A DNA stretch of 5,073 bases from Flavimaricola sp. Lineage in GTDB: Bacteria > Pseudomonadota > Alphaproteobacteria > Rhodobacterales > Rhodobacteraceae. The notes beneath the pieces were generated by a model, which saw nothing but the letters and a program-made list of their open reading frames with translations, ran no database searches and had not been told where the DNA came from. Where the stretch lies: positions 1 to 5,073 of the forward strand of contig JALZWD010000415.1 of assembly GCA_023300365.1 (NCBI GenBank), given 5' to 3'. Made by a program: the position numbers and the translations under genes. Below, piece by piece: positions 1-5,073 of this stretch. How positions within the stretch are numbered: the stretch's first letter is position 1; every line of letters begins with the position of its first letter.

Positions 1-432
1 GGCTTCGGCATCCGCAAAAGCCGCAATCTGCCGTTCGGCCTGCGACCGCGAAGTGGCGATGATGCGCGGATGCGCGAGGCATCGGGCCATTTCGTGCTGG
101 CCGACCTGCGGTTTGAAATCGGCTCATCGACGCTCAGCGATGGCCCCTTCGAAAGCCTGCAACGCCTTGCGGAGTACCTCTCCACCAACCCCGACCGCAC
201 CGTCGCCCTCGTGGGCCACACCGATGCCCAAGGGTCGCTTGATGGCAATATCGCCCTGTCACGGCGCCGCGCGGCGGCTGTTCTGGAACGTCTCGTCTCG
301 GTCCACGGCGTGCCCCGCCGCCAGCTCGAGGCGCAGGGCATGGGCTATCTATCCCCGCTCGCCACCAACCTGACCGAAGAGGGGCGCGACGCCAACCGTC
401 GCGTCGAGGTCATCGTCACCAACACCCCCTGA
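1..432 (+). CDS. OmpA-family peptidoglycan-binding protein, C-terminal part (5' end outside window)
   Basis: The frame is open from the first base and ends at TGA 430-432, so this is the last 143 residues of a longer protein. Counting the first codon as residue 1, residues about 35-140 form an OmpA C-terminal domain. It has the entry strand RFEIGSSTL, the GHTD motif with Asp75, an NIALSRRRA helix, a QGMGY turn and the closing GRDANRRVEV segment. In this family an Asp in GHTD and an Arg 15 residues later bind diaminopimelate of peptidoglycan. Here they are Asp75 and Arg90, with exactly that spacing, so cell-wall binding is probably intact. The protein is expected in the periplasm or outer membrane, tethering an unseen N-terminal part to the wall. 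The ATG at base 70 is probably internal, because the sequence before it is open and in frame. Its 3' end overlaps the convergent kinase gene, and no terminator is visible after the stop. Confidence 0.9.
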   Translation, partial: GFGIRKSRNLPFGLRPRSGDDARMREASGHFVLADLRFEIGSSTLSDGPFESLQRLAEYLSTNPDRTVALVGHTDAQGSLDGNIALSRRRAAAVLERLVSVHGVPRRQLEAQGMGYLSPLATNLTEEGRDANRRVEVIVTNTP

Positions 433-1896
433 CACCCCAGTCCCCGGCAGAGTTACCCGCATCGTGGTGCCGTTCTCCAAATCCGATTGCACCTCAATCA
501 CGCCCTCGTGGTTCGCGGCAATCCGTTCACATATCGCCAGCCCAAGGCCCGATCCCGGCACCACGTCATGGGTGTGCAATCGCTTAAACAGGCCAAAAAT
601 GCGTCCATGGTGGGCGGGATCAATCCCAATCCCATTGTCGCGCACGCTAATCGTCACCGCGCCCGATCTCTCGGGGGTCGTGCCGATCCAAATACGCGGC
701 GGCCGGTCAGGGTGCGCATATTTGATCGCGTTCACAATCAAATTCTGAAGCAACAACCGCACCTGCATCCGGCTCGCAAACACCCCAAGCAATGGCACAA
801 CCTCAATCGTTGCCTGCGCCTCGGCAATATCGGCCCTGAGGTCCTCAGAAATTTCGGCAACAAGGGCATTAAGATCGATAACCTCGTGGTCAAATGGCGC
901 CTCTACGGCCCGCGAATACGCCAATATATCATCAATAAGCTGCGCCATACGGGCATTCGTTTGGCGCGCACTTTGGATCATCTCGCGGGCATCGGGCGAC
1001 AATGACCCGCCCTCTTCAATCTCAATTTCATCAAGCAACATCCGCATGGTGTTTGACGGCGATTTAAGGTCGTGTGAAATCGAATACGTAAATTCCGCCT
1101 GCTCCCGATTTGCCGCCTGCAGGGCGTTTGCCTTTTCTTGCAACGCATTCTGCGCGGCGGTGCGTTTTTCATTTTGTTTGGTTAAGGCATCGAAATCGGC
1201 GGCGCTGCGGGCCTTGGCTGTGTTGATCGCCCGCACAATAAGGTCAATTTCATCGTGCCGCCCGGCGCCGCGTCGCTCGAGGGTCAATGGGGCTTCCAAA
1301 TTCAACCATGATGTTCCCGACACATGCCCAGCGACCCTGCGCAAATGGCGGGTCACGATCCTGTCAAACAGGGCCAAAAGCAGCGCAGAAGCCACCATTG
1401 TCTTGGCCAAATTAGAGGCCATCACCGTCCAAAGTTGCGCCCATACCCGTGACACAGCATTCTCAAGCGACAGCCCAATGGTGATCTCGCCCAAGCGGAC
1501 AGTTTCGGCATTGCTACGCCGGTGTTCAAGCACGATGCGTTGCACCGTATCGACACTAAGGCCATCATTTTGGCGCTGCCATTGCCGGCCATCGGCGCTG
1601 TTTAATTCCAACTGCGCAACATCGCCATTTGCGGCAATACCATCCATCAGCGCTTCAATCAGGGGAAAGTTAAACTCCCAAAGCGCTGTCTCAATACTGG
1701 CCTTGAAGCTGTTTTCAATAAGCGTCGTCTCGCTCAGGACGATCCCCCTATCTCTCTGATATCCAAGGTAAAGTTGGGTCGCGGTGGCCGCAAGCGAAAG
1801 CGCCGCGTTGACCACAATCACAATCAAAATAACCTTCGCGCCAATGCCGCGCCATTTTGCCCTGCTTGGATGATCTTCTTGGCGTACAATCGTCAT
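349..1896 (-). CDS. Membrane sensor histidine kinase, paired with a periplasmic binding protein
   Basis: A 515-residue inner-membrane kinase that should autophosphorylate on His and pass phosphate to an unseen response regulator. A transmembrane helix lies at about residues 21-43. A periplasmic domain of about 100 residues follows (about 47-150), with an ALWEFNFPLIEAL stretch; I cannot assign its family. The second helix is at about 155-180. A HAMP-like linker containing DEIDLI (about 181-230) and a coiled-coil-like segment come next. The H box is SISHDLKSP with His275. The ATPase domain shows N box Asn389 (NLIVNAIKY), G1 DNGIGI (420-425), F box IFGLF and G2 GSGLGL (448-453), so it should be catalytically competent. 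The ATPase fold ends near residue 485, and the last 28 or so residues are antisense to the convergent OmpA-domain gene. The ATG start lies 2 bases after the binding-protein stop with no clear Shine-Dalgarno, which suggests translational coupling. No receiver domain or response-regulator gene is in view. Confidence 0.93.
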   Translation of the reverse strand: MTIVRQEDHPSRAKWRGIGAKVILIVIVVNAALSLAATATQLYLGYQRDRGIVLSETTLIENSFKASIETALWEFNFPLIEALMDGIAANGDVAQLELNSADGRQWQRQNDGLSVDTVQRIVLEHRRSNAETVRLGEITIGLSLENAVSRVWAQLWTVMASNLAKTMVASALLLALFDRIVTRHLRRVAGHVSGTSWLNLEAPLTLERRGAGRHDEIDLIVRAINTAKARSAADFDALTKQNEKRTAAQNALQEKANALQAANREQAEFTYSISHDLKSPSNTMRMLLDEIEIEEGGSLSPDAREMIQSARQTNARMAQLIDDILAYSRAVEAPFDHEVIDLNALVAEISEDLRADIAEAQATIEVVPLLGVFASRMQVRLLLQNLIVNAIKYAHPDRPPRIWIGTTPERSGAVTISVRDNGIGIDPAHHGRIFGLFKRLHTHDVVPGSGLGLAICERIAANHEGVIEVQSDLENGTTMRVTLPGTGVSGGVGDDDLDATVGVAPLFGQVGGERG

Positions 1897-1898
1897 GT

Positions 1899-2633
1899 TT
1901 AATATTGATGCGCTGCCAAAATGGCCTCAAGCCTGCCATCCGCGCGCATCTCTGCCAGCACACGATTAAAATCGGCAATAACGCGATCACGCCCCTCAAG
2001 GTCGTCGCGCACGGCCATATGGATTTGCTGTGTGGCCAACACAAACGGCAAAATTTCGATTTGCGCGCCAAGGCGCATCTCGGCGTCATTGATGATGAAA
2101 TTGAGCACATCGACACTATCAAGCGTCAGGTCAACGCGCCCCGCCGCAACCATGCGCATGCCTTGCTCAACAGTGGTTACCGTAACTTTGTTAAGGGTCG
2201 CTTCGGTATCAAATTCTTCTGAGTACAAATACCCCGCGCCCACTGCGATTGAATAGGGGGCAAGGTCTTGGATCGTTTCAAACGGATGGTGCGTGCCCGC
2301 GCGTTGCACAAATCGCACCTGTGTGTCGTAAAATGGGTTGCTATAGGCCATATAGGCGTCAACGGAGGCCTCAAAAAACAGGTTTCCAACAATGTCGTAT
2401 TCGCCGCTTTGGGCCCCTGACAGGGCGCGTTCAAACGGCACAATTTCGGTTGTCACCTCATATCCGGCTTGCGTTAGGACATTGGCAATCACATCCAAAG
2501 ATATGCCACCATTGGGCAGGTCCTCTCCGCCAAACGGGGCCCATTCATCCGCAACAATGCGCAACGGCCCTTCGGCCAATGTCGCCGTCGCCCCAAGCAA
2601 CACGGCCAAAAGGCCCCAGATCCATTTTCTCAT
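1899..2633 (-). CDS. Secreted family-3 periplasmic solute-binding protein
   Basis: From ATG 2633 this is 244 residues, the usual size for the family. The N-terminus MRKWIWGLLAVLLGATATLA is a classic signal peptide with likely cleavage after residue 20. There is no lipobox Cys, so the mature protein should be soluble in the periplasm. The two-lobed SBP_bac_3 fold is suggested by LRIVADEWAPF, the GGISLDVIANVL segment, a GEYDIVG segment, AYSNPFY, and the GRVDLTLDS and GRLEAIL segments. The Arg that family members usually carry before the S-P-F/Y motif, to hold an amino-acid carboxylate, is not obvious; VDAYMAYSNPF stands there. The ligand may therefore not be an alpha-amino acid. In-frame GTG (2648) and TTG (2639) starts lie upstream. 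I chose the ATG because it gives the cleanest signal peptide, although its ribosome site is weak (GAG, 10-base spacer). No transporter permease or ATPase is nearby. The kinase follows after 2 bases, which suggests a sensing role. Confidence 0.88.
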   Translation of the reverse strand: MRKWIWGLLAVLLGATATLAEGPLRIVADEWAPFGGEDLPNGGISLDVIANVLTQAGYEVTTEIVPFERALSGAQSGEYDIVGNLFFEASVDAYMAYSNPFYDTQVRFVQRAGTHHPFETIQDLAPYSIAVGAGYLYSEEFDTEATLNKVTVTTVEQGMRMVAAGRVDLTLDSVDVLNFIINDAEMRLGAQIEILPFVLATQQIHMAVRDDLEGRDRVIADFNRVLAEMRADGRLEAILAAHQY

Positions 2634-2653
2634 CCCCAAAGGTCTCACACTCC

Positions 2654-2703
2654 GCGTTAACCGTTGTGTGGAGGATGGCGTTAAAGTCTTAACGTCGCGT
2701 TAA
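2654..2703. promoter_or_regulatory. Cluster of CGTTAA half-sites upstream of the binding-protein/kinase pair
   Basis: Four copies of one hexamer lie within 50 bases upstream of the binding-protein start. CGTTAA occurs on the plus strand at 2655-2660, 2679-2684 and 2698-2703, each preceded by G, and the inverse TTAACG occurs at 2689-2694. The second and third elements in order form a perfect inverted repeat, CGTTAA-AGTC-TTAACG (2679-2694). This pattern is what a dimeric regulator's operator would look like, and the position fits control of the minus-strand sensor pair. Which protein binds is unknown: the kinase's missing response regulator and the neighbouring LysR protein are both possible. 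I could not identify convincing -35 and -10 hexamers, so the transcription start is not placed. Confidence 0.45.
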
Positions 2704-2719
2704 TACCGCTCACGCGAAA

Positions 2720-2750
2720 CGCGCGGCCACTCGTTTGTGAGGGCCGCGCG
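2720..2750 (-). terminator. GC-rich hairpin, probable terminator of the LysR gene
   Basis: A perfect 9-base-pair stem pairs CGCGCGGCC (2720-2728) with GGCCGCGCG (2742-2750). A further CTC/GAG extension (2730-2732 with 2739-2741) follows after one bulged A, and the loop is 6 bases. It lies 26 bases beyond the LysR stop codon in the direction of transcription. Read on the minus strand, the stem is followed by only TTT and then CGCG, so the U tract is short and termination may be partial. The plus strand has no T run directly after the stem and no upstream plus-strand gene close by. Incomplete termination would let LysR transcripts run into the binding-protein/kinase pair. Confidence 0.55.
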
Positions 2751-2776
2751 CGATTGGAAAAGGGATTTTTAGGAGT

Positions 2777-3685
2777 TTAGGTCCAGCTATCTGGTCCTTT
2801 TTCGGCAAAGGAATTCACCAAAAAGTCGATGAATGCGCGGACCTTAGGCTGCGTAAAGCGGCCCGGCGGATACACCGCATAGATGCCTTGGGTGTCAATC
2901 GGCAGATCAGGGATCGCTTCTTCAACAAGACCCTGTGCAAGCGCATCTGCGTAAAGGAAAGACGGCAGATAGGCGATACCCAGACCCGAAATACAGGCGT
3001 TAAGCAGGCTCTGGCCGTCATTTACCGTCAGCCAACCGGCTGTGCGGACCTGACGTTTTTCACCTGATGGTGCCGTCAGCTTCCAAACCGCGCCATTCGA
3101 CTGGTTGGAATAGTGCAAGAGTTTATGCTCGTTCAGGTCGTCGATTTTTTCCGGACGACCGTATTGTTCAAAATAACCGGGTGCTGCGATCATCCGCTTG
3201 GTGGTCTCGGTCAACTTGCGGGCACGCAATGTGCTGTCCTCAAGTTCCCCAATCCGCACGGCCATATCAAAGCCCTCGGAAATCAGCTCAACATAACGGT
3301 TATTAAGAACCATGTTCACTGTGATGTCGGGAAATTCCGACAAAAACTCGCCCAGAACCGGGCTCAGGTGGTTCACACCAAAATCCGTGGCCACAGAAAT
3401 CCGAAGCAAGCCAGACGGCGCCGATTGCATCGATGTGACCAGCGCATCCGCTTCGCCCGCATCATTCAACACACGCCGGGCGCGGTCGTAATAGGCAAGG
3501 CCAATTTCCGTCGGTGAAACCCGGCGGGTTGTGCGATTAAGAAGGCGCGCCCCCAAGCGGGCCTCCAGCGACGACACGTGCTTAGACACGGCCGATTTCG
3601 AGATGCCCATCTTTTTGGCAGCATCCGTGAAGCCTCCTTGATCGACAACAGTCGCGAAGGCCTCCATTTCAGTTAGGCGATCCAT
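2777..3685 (-). CDS. LysR-type transcriptional regulator, CrgA-like subgroup
   Basis: A full-length, 302-residue LysR-family DNA-binding regulator that acts in the cytoplasm, normally as a tetramer. The winged helix-turn-helix covers residues 1-60, with the recognition region FTDAAKKMGISKSAVSKHVS (19-38) followed by SLEARLGARLLNRTTRRV and the typical T-E-I-G wing end. A linker helix follows to about residue 88. The effector-binding domain runs from GLLRISVATDFG (about 92) to the C-terminus and includes the ISGLGIAYLPSF stretch (232-243) that is usual in the CrgA/AaeR-like branch. The effector cannot be read from the sequence. The ATG at 3685 has a reasonable ribosome site, GAAAGGG at 3695-3701, with a 9-base spacer. 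Unlike many LysR genes it has no divergent partner: fadH ends 272 bases upstream on the same strand. Its target is therefore unclear, and autoregulation or control of a distant gene is possible. It ends with TAA, followed by a GC-rich hairpin. Confidence 0.95.
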   Translation of the reverse strand: MDRLTEMEAFATVVDQGGFTDAAKKMGISKSAVSKHVSSLEARLGARLLNRTTRRVSPTEIGLAYYDRARRVLNDAGEADALVTSMQSAPSGLLRISVATDFGVNHLSPVLGEFLSEFPDITVNMVLNNRYVELISEGFDMAVRIGELEDSTLRARKLTETTKRMIAAPGYFEQYGRPEKIDDLNEHKLLHYSNQSNGAVWKLTAPSGEKRQVRTAGWLTVNDGQSLLNACISGLGIAYLPSFLYADALAQGLVEEAIPDLPIDTQGIYAVYPPGRFTQPKVRAFIDFLVNSFAEKGPDSWT

Positions 3686-3706
3686 ATGTTCGCACCCTTT
3701 CTTCCA

Positions 3707-3736
3707 ATTCGATGGCGCTGTTTTTGGCGGTCGAAT
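3707..3736. repeat. ATTCGA inverted repeat just upstream of the LysR gene
   Basis: ATTCGA (3707-3712) and its exact inverse TCGAAT (3731-3736) are separated by 18 bases. The pair starts 22 bases upstream of the LysR start codon. A third copy of ATTCGA occurs at 3866-3871, further upstream in the same gap. A spaced dyad here could be an autoregulatory operator of the LysR protein, but the arms are short and the spacing is longer than the classic T-N11-A LysR box. Confidence 0.3.
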
Positions 3737-3847
3737 GGGTCAAAAGTCGGACAATTGGGTGGTTATTGAAGGAAGTGTTGAGGGCATGGATACAACCGGC
3801 CTGTGCATCACCAATGCCCGCAAACCTAAGGCAATCACCTTGTTTTC

Positions 3848-3902
3848 CGAGGGCCAGGGGGGAATATTCGATCGTTTTCCCCCTTTGGGTGTCTCCCCCT
3901 CG
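3848..3902. repeat. Nested inverted repeats, possible RNA hairpin
   Basis: An outer pair CGAGGG (3848-3853) and CCCTCG (3897-3902) encloses an inner pair GGGGGAA (3858-3864) and TTCCCCC (3877-3883) with a 12-base loop. The structure lies 56-110 bases beyond the fadH stop and about 160-220 bases upstream of the LysR start. Neither strand has a T run after it, so it does not look like a classic intrinsic terminator. It could stabilise the fadH message end or form part of a LysR leader, or it could be chance in a G/C-run-rich stretch. Confidence 0.35.
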
Positions 3903-3957
3903 TCAACAATAAGGCGCGCTTGCCCTCATTACACCGCCCCGCCTGGGCCCCCCGCAA

Positions 3958-5073
3958 TCACAACGCCGCCGCCACCCGCGTGCCTTGATCAATCGCACGC
4001 TTGGCATCCAACTCCGCGGCCACATCCGCCCCGCCGATCACATGCACCCGCACGCCCTTGGCCTCCAACGCATCCGCCAAACCCCGCTCCGGCACTTGCC
4101 CCGCACAAAGCACAACCGTATCGCACGCAATCACCTCCGGCCGCTCCCGCGCCTCACCGTAACTCACATGCAACCCTTGCGCATCAATCCGCTCGTAATT
4201 CACGCCGCCCACCATCGCCACGTTCTTCATCTGCAACGCCGCACGGTGGATCCACCCCGTCGTCTTGCCCAATCCCTTGCCCAGCTTCTGCGCCTTGCGC
4301 TGCAATAACGTCACCTGCCGCTCCGGCGCCTCCGGCTGCGCGCCCTTGGGATCGATCCCGCCCCGATGCGCGCTTGGATCGGCCACACCCCATTCCTCAA
4401 GCCACGCGTCCAAATCCTCCGTGGGGCTCTGCGCCGTCACCAAATACTCGGCCACATCAAACCCAATACCACCGGCCCCAATAATCGCCACGCGGCTCCC
4501 AACATGCGCCTTATGCCGCAACACATCGATATAGCTCACCACATTCGGCCCCTCTTGGCCCGCAATGCCGGGGTCACGCGGGCGCACGCCCGTGGCAATC
4601 ACCACCTCGTCAAACCCGGCCAAATCCTCGGGCCCCACATCCGTTCCCAAACGCAGGTCCATCCCCGATGCCGCAACCGCATGCTGGTAATAGGCGATCA
4701 ACCCCACAAACTCTTCCTTGCCCGGCACAGTGGCGGCCATATGCAACTGCCCGCCCACGGTCTCGGCCCGGTCAAACAAGGTCACAGCATGCCCGGCCTC
4801 CACCGCCGTCAACGCCGCCGACAATCCCGCAGGGCCCGCGCCCACCACGGCCACGGTCTTGGCCGCATCCGCTTGCGCCACCACCAACTCGGTCTCATGA
4901 CACGCCCGCGGATTGACCAAACAGCTCGACAATTTGCCGCCAAACGTATGATCCAAACAGGCTTGGTTGCACGCAATACACGGTGCAATCGCTTGCGCCG
5001 CCCCACGTGCGGCCTTGGCCACAAAATCCGCATCCGCCAAAAACGGCCGCGCCATGCTCACCATATCCGCGCA
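3958..5073 (-). CDS. fadH: 2,4-dienoyl-CoA reductase (NADPH), C-terminal part (5' end outside window)
   Basis: This enzyme reduces 2,4-dienoyl-CoA with NADPH so that polyunsaturated fatty acids can complete beta-oxidation. It carries FMN, FAD and a 4Fe-4S cluster. The window holds the last 371 residues, roughly the C-terminal 55 percent of a protein near 670 residues in E. coli; the FMN TIM-barrel is mostly outside. The frame continues past the ATG at 5064 to the window edge as C-A-D-M-V-S-M-A-R-P, matching FadH, so that ATG is internal. Counting from it, the cluster cysteines are C29-x2-C32-x3-C36-x11-C48. The FAD-binding GAGPAG is at 75-80, the NADPH-binding GAGGIG at 196-201, and QRKAQKLGKGLGKTTGWIHR at 255-274 is highly characteristic. 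It ends in IDQGTRVAAAL before TGA. All visible cofactor motifs are intact. Related flavoproteins such as trimethylamine dehydrogenase-like enzymes share the layout, but the GLGKTTGWIHR and SCLVNPRACHE segments favour FadH. Confidence 0.93.
   Translation of the reverse strand, partial: CADMVSMARPFLADADFVAKAARGAAQAIAPCIACNQACLDHTFGGKLSSCLVNPRACHETELVVAQADAAKTVAVVGAGPAGLSAALTAVEAGHAVTLFDRAETVGGQLHMAATVPGKEEFVGLIAYYQHAVAASGMDLRLGTDVGPEDLAGFDEVVIATGVRPRDPGIAGQEGPNVVSYIDVLRHKAHVGSRVAIIGAGGIGFDVAEYLVTAQSPTEDLDAWLEEWGVADPSAHRGGIDPKGAQPEAPERQVTLLQRKAQKLGKGLGKTTGWIHRAALQMKNVAMVGGVNYERIDAQGLHVSYGEARERPEVIACDTVVLCAGQVPERGLADALEAKGVRVHVIGGADVAAELDAKRAIDQGTRVAAAL

Larger units (their letters stand above)
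3686..3957. other. Intergenic region between fadH and the LysR gene
   Basis: This 272-base stretch must carry the LysR promoter and the 3' flank of fadH. I see two inverted-repeat structures (listed separately) and the LysR ribosome site, but no strong terminator after the fadH stop. A TTGACC hexamer lies at 3738-3743 on the minus strand, but no acceptable -10 hexamer sits at the right distance, so the LysR promoter is not placed. One plus-strand frame stays open through most of the region, but it lacks a ribosome site and I do not call it a gene. Confidence 0.6.

Noticed and set aside
266..275. 10-base palindrome GCCGCGCGGC
   Set aside because: It encodes the Arg/Ala run of the conserved OmpA-domain helix, so codon use explains it, and no T tract follows.
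487..1005. 172-codon open frame on the plus strand
   Set aside because: Antisense to the kinase ATPase and dimerisation domains. The His/Arg/Asn-rich translation is typical of a shadow frame.
1046..1759. 237-codon open frame on the plus strand
   Set aside because: It lies entirely antisense to the kinase, whose reading has all the expected kinase motifs. The plus-strand translation is Ser/Arg/Cys-rich and shows no domain.
2249..2692. 147-codon open frame on the plus strand over the binding-protein N-terminus and its upstream region
   Set aside because: It overlaps a convincing signal peptide and binding fold on the other strand and reads as low-complexity Arg/Gln/Pro sequence.
3738..3743. 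TTGACC (minus strand) as a -35 element for the LysR gene
   Set aside because: At spacings of 16-18 bases the candidate -10 hexamers are GC-rich and do not resemble TATAAT.
3712..3912. 66-codon open frame on the plus strand in the gap upstream of LysR
   Set aside because: There is no ribosome-binding site, the composition is random (Trp, Pro, Arg-rich) and there is no recognisable domain.
3735..4484. 249-codon open frame on the plus strand
   Set aside because: Most of it is antisense to fadH and becomes a Pro/Ala/Ser-rich run, the usual mirror of a GC-rich gene. Only its first part, in the gap, is kept as a weak finding.

Overview
This looks like part of an alphaproteobacterial chromosome, most likely from the Rhodobacterales (roseobacter type). 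The reasons are the moderate-to-high GC content and the general style of the encoded proteins: a CrgA-like LysR regulator, a roseobacter-like OmpA-domain protein and a close FadH orthologue. The lineage is inferred from reading the proteins and was not tested by a search. No tRNA, rRNA, CRISPR array, transposase or phage gene is visible.

Layout from left to right. Bases 1-432 (+) are the 3' end of an OmpA-family peptidoglycan-binding protein whose start lies outside the window. Convergent with it, and overlapping its last 84 bases, is a minus-strand histidine kinase gene (349-1896). Two bases upstream of the kinase start is the stop codon of a minus-strand gene for a secreted family-3 solute-binding protein (1899-2633). 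The two form a tight pair. The region upstream of the pair (about 2634-2776) holds a cluster of CGTTAA half-sites, which is a plausible operator, and a GC-rich hairpin that probably ends the next transcript. A LysR-type regulator gene follows (2777-3685, minus). A 272-base gap (3686-3957) contains inverted repeats but no gene I can defend. From 3958 to the window end is the C-terminal part of 2,4-dienoyl-CoA reductase, fadH (minus), cut by the window edge.

How they may work together. The binding protein and the kinase look like a two-piece periplasmic sensor: a soluble ligand receptor in the periplasm and a membrane kinase that would read it. There is no ABC permease or ATPase beside the binding protein, and no response regulator in the window. 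The output partner must therefore lie elsewhere. FadH belongs to beta-oxidation of unsaturated fatty acids, and the LysR gene lies downstream of it on the same strand. Nothing in the sequence links the LysR gene directly to either fadH or the sensor pair.

Most of the window is ordinary. The best candidate for something not well described is the binding-protein/kinase pair with its CGTTAA-rich control region.
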